Shown: positions 16,725-26,473, counted from the first letter of the stretch. The stretch: 64,000 nt of DNA from JAYQKL01 sp965243245 (GCA_965243245.1 OZ251536.1:1550001-1614000); one strand, 5' to 3'. The notes: generated by a model from the sequence alone, not told the origin. Made by a program: numbers and translations.

Positions 16725-17809
16725 TGATCTTTCGGCACACAGATTTCTCCCAAGATAAGCCCCCATCTCAGCGTCCCCATATTCCTGTTCTTCTTGGTCA
16801 GGTCATAGATAGCTTATCGCCTTCATCTGGTGAGGTTTTTGTCGATGGCACCTTTGGGGCTGGCGGTTATACACGGGCGATTTTGGAAACGGGCGATTGT
16901 GCCGTGATTGCTATTGACCGCGATCCGGATGCTATTGAGCGCGGGCAGGAAATGAAGCAAGAGTTTGGACAACGTCTAAGCTTAGTTCAGGGATGTTTTA
17001 GTGAAATCGCAGAGATTCTTGCGAAGTTAGGTCATGAGCGCGTTGATGGTATTGTGCTTGATTTAGGTGTTTCATCTATGCAGTTGGATCAAGCTGAGCG
17101 CGGTTTTTCTTTTATGCGAGACGGGCCTTTAGATATGCGTATGGCGCGTCAAGGGACATCTGCGGCTGACATTATTAATGAATTTGACGAGCAAGAGCTG
17201 GCGCAGATTATTGCGGTTTACGGCGAAGAGAAAAAAGCCCGCTCGATTGCCCGCGCCATAACGCGGCAACGTAAGAAGGCATCGATCACGCGCACGCGAG
17301 AGTTGGCGGATATTGTGGCGGCGGTATTTGGCGGGGCGCGGTTTTCTAAGGGTGAAAAGCGCGCGCATCCGGCAACGCGAACATTTCAGGCTTTGCGGAT
17401 TTTTCTTAATGATGAGCTCGGTGAGTTAATGCGTGTCCTTGCAGCGAGTGAAGCGATGCTTGCGCCGGGCGGGCGTTTGAGCATTGTCACTTTTCATTCA
17501 TTGGAGGATCGTATTGTGAAAAAATATTTTGCGGTGCGCACGGGGCGTGTCGGACAGCCATCACGCCATCTGCCTTTAGGGGAGCGGCCCGAAAATAGTT
17601 TTGTCGAGTTACAAAACCGGCGCCAAGCGCCAACAGCAGAAGAAATTGCTATAAATCCGCGGGCGCGTTCGGCGCGGTTGCGCACCGTTGGGCGCACACA
17701 TGCAAACGCGATTATATTTGCCGATGACTTGCTTCCGCGGTTGCGGATTGGCAAAGAGTCGAAACACTCAAAAAAACACCACTCAAAAAATTGGGGGGCG
17801 CATGATTAG
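16724..17809 (+). CDS. rsmH: 16S rRNA (cytosine1402-N4)-methyltransferase RsmH (MraW)
   Basis: RsmH methylates N4 of C1402 in the 16S rRNA decoding centre and is the standard second gene of the dcw cluster. Motifs are clear: HIPVLLGQVID, the SAM loop VDGTFGAGGYTRAIL, DRDPDAI, GIVLDLGVSSMQLDQAERGFSF, the RNA-binding helical insert, and C-terminal IVTFHSLEDRIVKKYF. The start overlaps the mraZ stop by one base and the end overlaps ftsL by 8 bp. The N terminus is a few residues longer than average. Assignment is secure. Confidence 0.96.
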   Translation: MIFRHTDFSQDKPPSQRPHIPVLLGQVIDSLSPSSGEVFVDGTFGAGGYTRAILETGDCAVIAIDRDPDAIERGQEMKQEFGQRLSLVQGCFSEIAEILAKLGHERVDGIVLDLGVSSMQLDQAERGFSFMRDGPLDMRMARQGTSAADIINEFDEQELAQIIAVYGEEKKARSIARAITRQRKKASITRTRELADIVAAVFGGARFSKGEKRAHPATRTFQALRIFLNDELGELMRVLAASEAMLAPGGRLSIVTFHSLEDRIVKKYFAVRTGRVGQPSRHLPLGERPENSFVELQNRRQAPTAEEIAINPRARSARLRTVGRTHANAIIFADDLLPRLRIGKESKHSKKHHSKNWGAHD

Positions 17810-18131
17810 AATTATCAATATTCATTTATTTGTTCTGGCGATTGTTTTATTTGCGGGGCTTTATCATATTCGTTACGCTGCGGATGTAAAAATCCGCGAT
17901 ATTCGCAAAACCCGAACAGCCATTGAAAGAGCCACACTTGAAGGCGAGGTTTTGCAGGCTGAATGGATTAGCCTCAATAATCCGGCGCGGTTAGAAGTGC
18001 TGTCAGAACAATATTTAGGCATGGTGCCGCTTACAGCGAGCCAATTACATCATGCTAAGAGCTATGCGTTTAAAGGGCCTGCGATCATTTCAGCCGTGTC
18101 AATGGATACGAAATATATGAGTGCGCAATGA
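17802..18131 (+). CDS. ftsL: Cell division protein FtsL
   Basis: This is a small bitopic membrane protein that joins FtsQ/FtsB-like partners and activates FtsWI. The 109 residues comprise a short cytoplasmic stub, one transmembrane helix (IHLFVLAIVLFAGLYHIRY, about residues 6-25), then a charged amphipathic coiled coil (KIRDIRKTRTAIERATLEGE) and a membrane-distal NPARLEVL motif. Identification rests on position between rsmH and ftsI together with this architecture, as FtsL sequences are weakly conserved. ATG 17802 overlaps the rsmH end; upstream in-frame codons lie inside rsmH. The stop overlaps ftsI by 4 bp. Confidence 0.9.
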   Translation: MIRIINIHLFVLAIVLFAGLYHIRYAADVKIRDIRKTRTAIERATLEGEVLQAEWISLNNPARLEVLSEQYLGMVPLTASQLHHAKSYAFKGPAIISAVSMDTKYMSAQ

Positions 18132-19870
18132 GTTTTTTTTCTGTCAAATCACCGAAGGCTAAAGTGGCGCTTATACGTTTGGGCGGGGATTTGGTCACAG
18201 GCGTGAAATCAAGCATGGTTTTGCAACTTGATGATTTGGAACGCCATGCCGTTGACAAAACACAGCGGCGACTGCTGGTGGTAATAGCTGTTTTTTTTCT
18301 TATGTTTTTGAGTTTGCCGTGGCGATTAATTCAGTTGAGCGCAAGTGCCACAGATACATCCGCCAAGCAGATTGAAAAATCAACTATAGCCCAAACCATG
18401 CGTCCACGGATCATGGATCGGAATAATATTTTACTGGCAACATACGTTAAAACTTACACGCTTGGGGCTAATCCTAAGATAATTGATAATCCGATTAACG
18501 TCACTAAAGCACTGGTTGATATTTTCCCTGATCTTAATGCGGTGCGCGTTAACCGTCTTCTTTCAAGCGGCAAAAATTATGTGGCGTTGAAACGAGGTCT
18601 TAGCCCGCGCCAATATCATGCGGTTTTATCACTTGGTAATCCGGGTTTGAAAATGGAGTCTTTTGAAAAAAGAGTTTATCCACATGGGGGTATCGCGGCG
18701 CATGTATTGGGCTTTGTCAGTTCTGATAGGCGCGGGCTTCGGGGCTTGGAAAGAGCCTTAGATATGGCGGATAAAGATGCGCCAGCACTTGATATTGAGG
18801 GCGATGTTGTGACAACGCTTGACCTTCGTATTCAGCATGCTGTGCGCAATGAGTTACAAAAAGGCGTGAATGAGTTCGGGGCTATAGGCGGGGCGGCAAT
18901 TGTGATGAATGTCCATAATGGGAATGTGGTGGCATTGGTATCTTTGCCGGATTTTGACCCCAATCATCCAATGGCGACGGCTGAGGATTATCATTTCAAC
19001 CGCGCCACACAAGGGCGATATGAGCTTGGCTCTGTTTTCAAAGTGTTTACGGCTGCAATGGCACTTGAAGAAAAAGCTGTATCGCTTGAGGATGTTTTCC
19101 AAACCTCAACCCCGCTTCAGATTGGAAAATATACTGTGAAGGATTTTCACGGTAAGAAGCGGGCGTTAACGACACATGAAATTGTAACTTATTCTTCTAA
19201 TATCGGGTCGGCACAGTTAGCTCTTGCGGTTGCACCAGATACACACCGCGCTTTTTTCGAACGGCTTGGTTTGCTAAGCAAGCCCTATTTTGAATTACCC
19301 GAAACAATCGCCCCTCAAGTGCCAAGTCGGTGGAATGATCTTCACCGTGCCACCATGTCTTATGGTCATGGTATCAGCGTTAGTTTGCTACAAACTGTTG
19401 CGGCATGTGCGTCGATGATTAATGGGGGCATTTATTATGAACCCAGATTAACGGCTCATGCTGTGCCCACGGGGAAGCGGGTTATATCCAGCCAGACGAG
19501 TCTTTATATCCGCGAGATGATGCGCGCTGTTGTTACCAAGGGAACGGCTTCGCGGGCTGAGGTGGCTGGTTTTCCGGTCTTAGGAAAAACGGGTACGGCT
19601 GAGAAATCTATTTTGGGGGGGTATGATAAAGATAAAAATATTACGAGTTTCATGGGTGCGTTTCCAGCTTATGACCCTGCTTACGCCTTTATTTTGATGT
19701 TGGATGAACCAAAGGCCATTTCTGAAAAAGCGCAGTTGAATGCGGCAGGTTGGAATGTTGTGCCAATATCGGCCAAGATTATTGAGCGTATCGCGCCGCT
19801 TTTAGGGTTGATGCCCGAGCAAGATATTAAGCGGCTTAAGATGAGTTCTTATCGCGCGGAGACGATGTGA
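18128..19870 (+). CDS. ftsI: Peptidoglycan D,D-transpeptidase FtsI (PBP3)
   Basis: FtsI is the septum-specific class B penicillin-binding protein that cross-links new peptidoglycan. It has a cytoplasmic N terminus, a transmembrane helix near residues 48-65 (LLVVIAVFFLMFLSL), a dimerisation domain with RPRIMDRNNILLA, and a C-terminal transpeptidase. The active-site motifs are Ser302-Val-Phe-Lys305 (SxxK), Ser356-Ser-Asn358 (SxN) and Lys487-Thr-Gly (KTG). A G7 run (19615-19621) lies shortly after the KTG motif. It overlaps ftsL by 4 bp and murE by 1 bp. Length (580) is usual for alphaproteobacteria. Confidence 0.96.
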   Translation: MSFFSVKSPKAKVALIRLGGDLVTGVKSSMVLQLDDLERHAVDKTQRRLLVVIAVFFLMFLSLPWRLIQLSASATDTSAKQIEKSTIAQTMRPRIMDRNNILLATYVKTYTLGANPKIIDNPINVTKALVDIFPDLNAVRVNRLLSSGKNYVALKRGLSPRQYHAVLSLGNPGLKMESFEKRVYPHGGIAAHVLGFVSSDRRGLRGLERALDMADKDAPALDIEGDVVTTLDLRIQHAVRNELQKGVNEFGAIGGAAIVMNVHNGNVVALVSLPDFDPNHPMATAEDYHFNRATQGRYELGSVFKVFTAAMALEEKAVSLEDVFQTSTPLQIGKYTVKDFHGKKRALTTHEIVTYSSNIGSAQLALAVAPDTHRAFFERLGLLSKPYFELPETIAPQVPSRWNDLHRATMSYGHGISVSLLQTVAACASMINGGIYYEPRLTAHAVPTGKRVISSQTSLYIREMMRAVVTKGTASRAEVAGFPVLGKTGTAEKSILGGYDKDKNITSFMGAFPAYDPAYAFILMLDEPKAISEKAQLNAAGWNVVPISAKIIERIAPLLGLMPEQDIKRLKMSSYRAETM

Positions 19871-21351
19871 TGTTGTTGGCTGATTTGCTTCCAGAAACGG
19901 TGACGCCTAAAGGCTTTGATGCTGATCTGCAAATTATGGGATTAACGGCTGATAGCCGTATGGTGCGTGAGGGTTATATATTTGCCGCCTTTAAAGGGGG
20001 TAAGTTTGATGGGGCTAGTTTTATTGATGAAGCGGTTGCAAAGGGTGCTTGTTTGGTGCTTGCAAATGAAGGGGTGGGCTCTACTCTGCCTGTTTTGCAA
20101 ACGGCGCACCCGCGCCAAACATATGCGGGCATGGTCGCCAAATTTTTCAAATATAGGCCCGCAAACATTGTCGCCGTCACAGGAACCAATGGCAAAACAT
20201 CTGTAGCTGAGTTTTATCGTCAAATAGTTAGCCATCTTGGTCAAGCGGCGGCAAGCATGGGAACGATAGGTGTTATTGGGTCTGATGTGGATGGCGCAAT
20301 TCATATAAGTCATACAATTCATACAATTCATACAAATCATACAAGCCCCGAAGCTGTTGCTTTGCATGCCTGTTTGCGAGACTTGCATTTTTCTGGCATC
20401 ACCTATTTAGCAATGGAGGCCTCTAGCCACGGCTTGAGTCAATACCGCATGGATGGCGTGCGCCCGAAGGCGGCAGCTTTTACCAATTTAACCAGAGAAC
20501 ATCTTGATTATCACAAAACTCAAGCCGCTTATTTTGACGCCAAAGCAAGATTGTTTTGCGAGCTTTTAGAAGCTGATGGTATTGGCGTCATTAATATTGA
20601 TGGTGCTTGTGGTGAACAGATGCTGGCATGTGTTAAGGGGGCGCAGCGTGATGTGTTGACTGTTGGCATGTCTTTGTCGGCGCAATTGCGTGCCATGGAT
20701 ATTGTTTTTGAACCAGAGGGCATGCGTTGTAACTTGCTTTATAAATCGGTTTGTCATCAGGTAAGCTTTGGCTTCATTGGACGGTTTCAGATTGAAAATA
20801 TACTCTGTGCGATTGGACTGGCATTGGCGAGTGGTTTTGATTTTGCATCCATTGTTAAAGTGCTCCCCGTGTTAGAGGCGGTGAAGGGTCGTTTAGAAAA
20901 GATTGGGGTCAATCATGCAGGGGCTTTTATCTATGTTGATTATGCCCATACGCCGGATGCACTTGAGCAGGTTTTAATAAATTTACGGGCGCATTGCGCA
21001 GGGCAATTGATTTGTGTTTTTGGTTGCGGCGGCGCACGTGATACGGGTAAACGTGCGCAAATGGGCAAGATTGCGGCGCGTTTGGCAGATACCATAATTG
21101 TGACAAATGACAATCCGCGCCATGAAGCACCAGAGGCTATTCGTGCAGAAATTTTGGCAGCCTGTCCGAACGCCTCGCAGATAGGCGCGCGCGATAAAGC
21201 TATCGCCCAAGCCATAGATCTTGGGCAGAGGGGCGATATTATTGTGGTCGCTGGTAAGGGGCATGAGACGGGGCAGATTATTGGTGATCAAATATTGCCG
21301 TTTTCTGACCATGAAGAAATTTTAAAAATCATCGGGGGGGGTGCGCAATGA
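19870..21351 (+). CDS. murE: UDP-MurNAc-L-Ala-D-Glu:meso-diaminopimelate ligase MurE
   Basis: MurE adds the third residue of the peptidoglycan stem peptide. It has the Mur N-terminal domain with LTADSRMVREGYIFAA, the ATP loop VAVTGTNGKTSVAEF, the FTNLTREHLDYH segment, and C-terminal NDNPRHEAP. The DNPR element is the known marker for meso-diaminopimelate rather than lysine. ATG 19870 overlaps the ftsI stop; an in-frame GTG three bases earlier is possible. A run of near-identical 9-bp units (HTI/HTN/HTS) interrupts a surface loop before SPEAVAL. A G8 run (21334-21341) sits at the very end of the gene. Confidence 0.95.
   Translation: MLLADLLPETVTPKGFDADLQIMGLTADSRMVREGYIFAAFKGGKFDGASFIDEAVAKGACLVLANEGVGSTLPVLQTAHPRQTYAGMVAKFFKYRPANIVAVTGTNGKTSVAEFYRQIVSHLGQAAASMGTIGVIGSDVDGAIHISHTIHTIHTNHTSPEAVALHACLRDLHFSGITYLAMEASSHGLSQYRMDGVRPKAAAFTNLTREHLDYHKTQAAYFDAKARLFCELLEADGIGVINIDGACGEQMLACVKGAQRDVLTVGMSLSAQLRAMDIVFEPEGMRCNLLYKSVCHQVSFGFIGRFQIENILCAIGLALASGFDFASIVKVLPVLEAVKGRLEKIGVNHAGAFIYVDYAHTPDALEQVLINLRAHCAGQLICVFGCGGARDTGKRAQMGKIAARLADTIIVTNDNPRHEAPEAIRAEILAACPNASQIGARDKAIAQAIDLGQRGDIIVVAGKGHETGQIIGDQILPFSDHEEILKIIGGGAQ
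20302..20346. repeat. 9-bp tandem repeat inside murE
   Basis: Five in-frame units of CATACAATT type (CATATAAGT, two CATACAATT, CATACAAAT, CATACAAGC) encode a histidine/threonine-rich stretch in MurE after the VIGSDVDGA segment. It is one of the few arrays here that is internal to a gene rather than at its end, and lies in a loop where length variation is probably tolerated. Confidence 0.85.
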
Positions 21352-22811
21352 CATTTGAGACTCGCCCTCTTTGGTATTTTAAAGAGATTGCCGAAGCTGT
21401 TGGCCATGACTTTGCTTTTACGGAAATTGATGCTGGTCTTGGTATTACGGGTGTTTCGATTGACTCGCGCACGCTGATGCCGGGCGATTTATTTGTTGCC
21501 ATTAAGGGGACTACTCATGATGGGCATAAATTTGTTCAGGCCGCTTTTGAAGCTGGCGCGGCGGCGGCATTGGTTTCAAAAATCGATACAAATTATAGTG
21601 CAAATAAGCGGCGTTGTCTGGTAGTTCAAGATAGTTTGCACGCGCTTGAGCAATTGGGGCGTGTGGCACGCAAAAGAATGCAAGGCAAGGTTATCGCTGT
21701 GACGGGCAGTGTCGGTAAAACAAGTGTTAAGGAAGGTTTGCGCCAAGCTCTTAAAGCGTGTGGGAGTACGCATGTGTCTGAAGCCTCTTATAATAATCTT
21801 TGGGGGGTGCCGCTTTCTTTGGCGCGGATGGCGGCGGATACACAATATGGCGTTTTTGAGATTGGGATGAATCATGGCGGCGAAATTTTGCCTCTGACGG
21901 CGCAGGTGCAGCCAGATATTGCTGTGGTGACAAAAATTTCGCCCGCGCACATGGAAAATTTTAACGCGCTTGAAGATGTGGCTTTAGCCAAAGCCGAGAT
22001 ATTTAAGGGTCTTACGGGTATGAAGCTGGCAGTTTTGCCGCGAGATTCAGCTTGGTTCGAGGTGCTAAAGCAAAAGGCAAAAGAAGGCGGGGCGGCGCAT
22101 ATTTTCAGTTTTGGCGAGACATCTCAAGCAGATATTCAAGCGTTGAAAATTAACACGCATCCCCATTGTAGTTGTCTGAACGCTTCTGTGTTGGGGCAGG
22201 AGTTGGTTATACGTGTTGGTTTGCCGGGTCAACATATGGCATTGAATGCTCTTTTGATCATGGGGGTGGTGCATTTATTGGGTGCTGATTTGACGCTTGC
22301 GAGTTTGGCATTGGGCGAAATGGAAGCACTTTCAGGGCGTGGTAAAAAGCACTATTTACAGCTTCACCAAGGCGAAGTCATCTTGATTGATGAAAGTTAT
22401 AATGCCAATCCCGCCTCCATGATGGCGGCCTTGATGATGCTCGGTCAAATGCCGCGCCGGGGTCAGGGTCGCCGCATTGCCGTTCTGGCTGACATGAAAG
22501 AACTTGGCCATACTAGTCAGCAAGAGCATCGCAATCTGGCCTCTTATATTGAGCGTGAAGATATTGATCTGGTGCTGACGGTCGGGTCTCAAATGGCTTA
22601 TTTGCATGAGGCTTTGCCACCAGATCGAATGGGTGTGCATACATTATCTATTGAAAAAATTGAAGCGGCTTTGGTGTCAGATTTACAAGCTGGCGATGTG
22701 GTGATGCTGAAAGGGTCAAATTCAATGGGATTGTCTAAAATTGTGCGCTCTTTTTGTGCTGACCATGAACAGAGCCCTCAAACCACCAAAACAAGAGAGG
22801 CTATGTCATAA
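21348..22811 (+). CDS. murF: UDP-MurNAc-tripeptide:D-Ala-D-Ala ligase MurF
   Basis: MurF completes the UDP-MurNAc-pentapeptide by adding D-Ala-D-Ala. The Mur-ligase N-terminal domain (GVSIDSRTLMPGDLFVAIKG) is followed by the ATP loop VIAVTGSVGKTSVKEGL, EIGMNHGGEI, the SGRGKKHYL region, DESYNANPASMMAAL and LADMKELGHTSQQEH. It overlaps murE by 4 bp (ATGA) and mraY by 1 bp (TAATG). The length of 487 is typical. The substrate D-Ala-D-Ala comes from the ddl product encoded further down the same operon. Confidence 0.95.
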   Translation: MTFETRPLWYFKEIAEAVGHDFAFTEIDAGLGITGVSIDSRTLMPGDLFVAIKGTTHDGHKFVQAAFEAGAAAALVSKIDTNYSANKRRCLVVQDSLHALEQLGRVARKRMQGKVIAVTGSVGKTSVKEGLRQALKACGSTHVSEASYNNLWGVPLSLARMAADTQYGVFEIGMNHGGEILPLTAQVQPDIAVVTKISPAHMENFNALEDVALAKAEIFKGLTGMKLAVLPRDSAWFEVLKQKAKEGGAAHIFSFGETSQADIQALKINTHPHCSCLNASVLGQELVIRVGLPGQHMALNALLIMGVVHLLGADLTLASLALGEMEALSGRGKKHYLQLHQGEVILIDESYNANPASMMAALMMLGQMPRRGQGRRIAVLADMKELGHTSQQEHRNLASYIEREDIDLVLTVGSQMAYLHEALPPDRMGVHTLSIEKIEAALVSDLQAGDVVMLKGSNSMGLSKIVRSFCADHEQSPQTTKTREAMS

Positions 22812-23902
22812 TGTTTTACAGTTTAGCTCAAATTTATGCGGATATAATACCGGGCATTAATGTTTTAAATTACATCACTTTCAGAGCCGGCGGGGCTGTT
22901 TTAACGGCATTGCTGATTAGTTTTGTGTTTGGACCGCGGCTGATTTTTCAACTGCGTACCCGTCAACAAAAGGGGCAGCCAATTCGTGAAGACGGCCCTC
23001 CGTCGCATTTATTAACCAAGGGCGGCACACCAACAATGGGTGGGCTTTTGATTTTAATCAGCATTTTGTGCGCGACCCTTTTATGGGGTGATCTTAACAG
23101 TGTCTTTTTATGGATTGTTTTGCTGTCAACGCTGGCTTTTGGTTTGATCGGGTTTTGTGATGATTATCTTAAATTGAAAGGCGAAAGCAGTGACGGCGTG
23201 CCGGGACGCGTGAAACTCATTTTAGAAGCGGGTGTCGCGTTGATTGTGATCCTTTCCATTTCGGCTCATTTGCCCCCTGAAATGGCGACAGGTTTTGCCA
23301 TTCCGTTTTTTAAAGATGTGCTGATTGATTTTGGGTTGGCATTTTTTGTCATTGGCGGTCTGTTTGTTATTGTTGGCACATCCAATGCTGTCAATCTCAC
23401 AGATGGGCTTGATGGCCTAGCGATTGTGCCAAGCATGATTGCTGTTGCTAGCTTTGGATTGATTGCCTATCTGGTGGGTAATGTGGTGTTTGCTACTTAT
23501 TTGCAAATAAATTATGTTCCCGGCACAGGTGAACTCGCTGTATTTTGTGCAGCCTTTATTGGCGCCGGTTTAGGGTTTCTTTGGTTCAATGCACCGCCCG
23601 CGATGATTTTTATGGGCGATACAGGGTCTTTGGCGATTGGCGGCGCATTGGGGTCTATTGCGGTTGCAACAAAACATGAAATTGTGCTGGCTATTATTGG
23701 TGGTTTGTTTGTGCTCGAAGCTGTTTCTGTTATTGTGCAGGTCGCCTCTTTCAAACTTACCAAAAAGCGTGTGTTTGCGATGGCACCTTTACACCATCAT
23801 TACGAACAGCGCGGCTGGGCAGAGGCGACTATTGTCATTCGTTTTTGGATAATTTCGGTCATTTTGGCCTTAATCGGTCTTGCTACATTGAAGTTGAGAT
23901 AA
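22811..23902 (+). CDS. mraY: Phospho-N-acetylmuramoyl-pentapeptide transferase MraY
   Basis: MraY is an integral membrane enzyme that moves phospho-MurNAc-pentapeptide onto undecaprenyl phosphate, giving lipid I. Ten hydrophobic segments are apparent. Signature loops are REDGPPSHLLTKGGTPTMGG, the aspartate-rich GFCDDYLKLKGESSDG, NAVNLTDGLDGLA (catalytic Asp region), FMGDTGSLAIGG and APLHHHYEQRGWAE. The 363-residue length is standard. The start overlaps murF, and murD follows after 1 bp. The assignment is secure. Confidence 0.97.
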   Translation: MFYSLAQIYADIIPGINVLNYITFRAGGAVLTALLISFVFGPRLIFQLRTRQQKGQPIREDGPPSHLLTKGGTPTMGGLLILISILCATLLWGDLNSVFLWIVLLSTLAFGLIGFCDDYLKLKGESSDGVPGRVKLILEAGVALIVILSISAHLPPEMATGFAIPFFKDVLIDFGLAFFVIGGLFVIVGTSNAVNLTDGLDGLAIVPSMIAVASFGLIAYLVGNVVFATYLQINYVPGTGELAVFCAAFIGAGLGFLWFNAPPAMIFMGDTGSLAIGGALGSIAVATKHEIVLAIIGGLFVLEAVSVIVQVASFKLTKKRVFAMAPLHHHYEQRGWAEATIVIRFWIISVILALIGLATLKLR

Positions 23903-23903
23903 A

Positions 23904-25295
23904 ATGATTCAAGTCTCCACATTTCAAGGTTACGTTGGCGTTTACGGTCTTGGTCTGTCAGGCATGGCAAGTGTGAGGGCTCTGCTTGCGGGTGGGTGCA
24001 AGGTGCTGGCATGGGATGATAATATTATGCGCCAAAAAGCGGCACGTGATGCTGGGGCGCAAGTGAATGATTTTTCTGTTTTGCCTGATGATTTGGCAGC
24101 CATTGTGCTGAGTCCCGGCATCGCCTTGAGCCATCCTGCCCCGCATCCAATTGTGGTGCGCGCGCGTGAGGCTGGCATAGAAATATTGGGTGATATGGAG
24201 TTGTTTAATCGTGCGTTAAAGAACCATATTGGGATAAAAGCGCCGATTATCGCGATCACTGGCACGAATGGAAAATCAACGACAACGGCATTGACGGCGC
24301 ATCTTTTAGAGGCGCAAGGCATGGATGTGCAAATGGGCGGCAATATTGGTCGCCCCGTGCTTGATTTGGAAATGCCGCAAGAAAACACAGTCTATGTTTT
24401 GGAATTATCATCTTATCAAATTGATCTGGCGCCGGATTTTTCGGCTGATATTGCTGTGTTGTTAAATTTATCGCCTGATCATATTGACCGCCATGGCTCG
24501 TTTGAAAATTATTGCCAGTCAAAATGGAAATTATTTGAAGCTTTAGCACAAGGTGCCAAAGCCGTGCTATCACAAGATGACCCTTTATGTGTTGAATATG
24601 CCCAAGCATCTGCTTACGCTTTGGTTGCGCAAACGCATTTTTTCTCGTGTGACCGCTCCGGTGATGCTGAGTTTTATGCGGATAAAACAACCCTTTATGA
24701 CGCTCAAGGTAAGCTCGTGAATTTGGCAAAAATATCTACTTTGCAGGGGCGTCATAATATACAAAATGCTCTTGCAGCTTTTGCGGCGGCGTCTCAGATA
24801 TGTGATGCGCGTGCAGCTTTGGCAAAGGCTTTTGCAACTTTTCCCGGGCTTGCTCACCGTATGCAGCCTGTGCGTTATTTTCAGGGTGTTGACTTCATCA
24901 ATGACAGCAAAGGCACGAATGCCGAAGCAACACGCCATGCGCTTAATACTTATCAGAATATTTACTGGATTGCGGGCGGCGTTGCTAAGGCGTCTGGTGT
25001 GACACCGTTGATTAATTCGCTCAAGAGCGTACAAAAAGCCTATCTCATAGGCGAGGCGGCAGATGATTACGCTGGCGTGCTGGCACAGTATATTCCATGC
25101 GCGATTTCAAAAACATTGGAAAAAGCGATCCCTCATGCAACCTCAGATGCGCTTGCATCGGGTGGCGGTGTTGTGTTGTTTTCGCCAGCGAGTGCTTCGT
25201 TTGATCAGTTTGAAAATTTTGAACAGCGCGGCGACACCTTCTGCACCGTGCTGGATGAGTGCTTGCTACGCTTTGAGCAAGAGGGGGTCTCATGA
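23904..25295 (+). CDS. murD: UDP-MurNAc-L-alanine:D-glutamate ligase MurD
   Basis: MurD adds the second residue, D-glutamate, to UDP-MurNAc-L-Ala. The N-terminal Rossmann-like part shows VYGLGLSGMASVRAL, followed by the ATP loop IAITGTNGKSTTTAL, ELSSYQID, LNLSPDHIDRHGSFENYC, and the C-terminal domain with FINDSKGTNAEATRHAL and LFSPASASFDQFENFEQRG, all hallmarks of MurD. Length (463) is typical. It follows mraY by 1 bp and overlaps ftsW by 4 bp, consistent with a single transcript. Confidence 0.96.
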   Translation: MIQVSTFQGYVGVYGLGLSGMASVRALLAGGCKVLAWDDNIMRQKAARDAGAQVNDFSVLPDDLAAIVLSPGIALSHPAPHPIVVRAREAGIEILGDMELFNRALKNHIGIKAPIIAITGTNGKSTTTALTAHLLEAQGMDVQMGGNIGRPVLDLEMPQENTVYVLELSSYQIDLAPDFSADIAVLLNLSPDHIDRHGSFENYCQSKWKLFEALAQGAKAVLSQDDPLCVEYAQASAYALVAQTHFFSCDRSGDAEFYADKTTLYDAQGKLVNLAKISTLQGRHNIQNALAAFAAASQICDARAALAKAFATFPGLAHRMQPVRYFQGVDFINDSKGTNAEATRHALNTYQNIYWIAGGVAKASGVTPLINSLKSVQKAYLIGEAADDYAGVLAQYIPCAISKTLEKAIPHATSDALASGGGVVLFSPASASFDQFENFEQRGDTFCTVLDECLLRFEQEGVS

Positions 25296-26473
25296 TAGGC
25301 TTCTCGCGCACAGATAAAGGCATGTTAGCAAATTGGTGGTGGACCGTTGACCGCTGGTTATTATTTGGTTTATTGGCGCTTATTGTGCTGGGCTTTATCA
25401 TGGCATTTGCCGCAAGCCCCAGCGTGGCACATCGTTTGGAACTTCCGACTTATCATTTTGCCTATCGTCAATTTGTTTTCTTATTTTTGTCGGTTATTGT
25501 TGCACTGGGTGTTTCGATATTTCCCCCTGATTGGTTGCGCCGTATTGCTTTTATAGTTGGTGTTGTTGCGCTATTGGGCATGGTGGTTGTTTTGTTAGGC
25601 GGAGATATAATTAAGGGCGCACGTCGCTGGATAGTTATTTTTGGCTTTTCTGTACAACCTTCAGAATTTCTAAAGCCTTGCTTTATTGTTGCTGTGGCTT
25701 GGTGTTTTGCTTTGCAAAATACGCGCTTTAATTTCCAAGGACAATTACTGGCACTTTTGATTTACCTTGTGACGGCGGGGCTTTTGCTTATGCAACCTGA
25801 TTTTGGTCAAACGGTTTTATTGACCCTTGCATGGATTGGGTTGTTTTTTATCTCAGGCGGTTCCTATGCCTTAATTGCTTTTATGGCGTTTTTGGGGATG
25901 TGTGGCATCATTGCTGCCTTCCAGTTTTTCCCGCATGTTCAAATCCGCCTTGAGCGTTTCATGGACCCTTCTTCAGGCGATAATTTTCAGGTCAATAAAG
26001 CCGTTGAGGCTATCCAAAATGGAGGCTTTCTCGGCATCGGTCTTGGTGACGGTAAGGTTAAATCCGTTCTGCCCGATGCCCATACAGATTACGTGTTTGC
26101 AGTTGCCGCAGAAGAAGGTGGGATTCTTTTAGGCATGATTATTATCGGCGTCTTTGCGGCGATTGTTTTACGTGCCATGTGGCGGTTACAACAAGAACGC
26201 CAACATTGGATTCAACTTGCCGCCACGGGTCTTGTTATCGTGTTTGGGCTTCAGAGTTTCTTTAACCTTGCGATTAATCTCAATATGGCACCGGCCAAGG
26301 GCATGACCTTGCCGTTTATTTCATATGGCGGTTCTTCCTTGCTGGCATTGGCATTTACGATGGGGATGATTTTATCGTTCACGCGCAAGCGTTCCCCTCA
26401 AAGCCAATTTGCTGGACGCGGGGTGCAAGAAGTATCTTTTTCGCGCATCTTGACGATGGAGGACAAAGCATGA
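25292..26473 (+). CDS. ftsW: Septal peptidoglycan polymerase FtsW (SEDS family)
   Basis: FtsW is the SEDS glycosyltransferase that polymerises lipid II at the division site with FtsI. The 393 residues form about ten transmembrane helices. Typical SEDS elements are the GGDIIKGARRWI loop, SVQPSEFLK, MQPDFGQTVLL (catalytic Asp region), the large periplasmic loop with NFQVNKAVEAIQNGGFLGIGLGDG split over a membrane re-entry, LPDAHTDYVFAVAAEEGG, and GMTLPFISYGGSSL. Position between murD and murG supports FtsW rather than RodA. It overlaps both neighbours by 4 bp. Confidence 0.95.
   Translation: MIGFSRTDKGMLANWWWTVDRWLLFGLLALIVLGFIMAFAASPSVAHRLELPTYHFAYRQFVFLFLSVIVALGVSIFPPDWLRRIAFIVGVVALLGMVVVLLGGDIIKGARRWIVIFGFSVQPSEFLKPCFIVAVAWCFALQNTRFNFQGQLLALLIYLVTAGLLLMQPDFGQTVLLTLAWIGLFFISGGSYALIAFMAFLGMCGIIAAFQFFPHVQIRLERFMDPSSGDNFQVNKAVEAIQNGGFLGIGLGDGKVKSVLPDAHTDYVFAVAAEEGGILLGMIIIGVFAAIVLRAMWRLQQERQHWIQLAATGLVIVFGLQSFFNLAINLNMAPAKGMTLPFISYGGSSLLALAFTMGMILSFTRKRSPQSQFAGRGVQEVSFSRILTMEDKA

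Noticed and set aside
16453..16758. Two further plus-strand frames across the mraZ 3' end
   Set aside because: They stay open only because the 15-bp repeat lacks stops in all frames. They have no conserved sequence.
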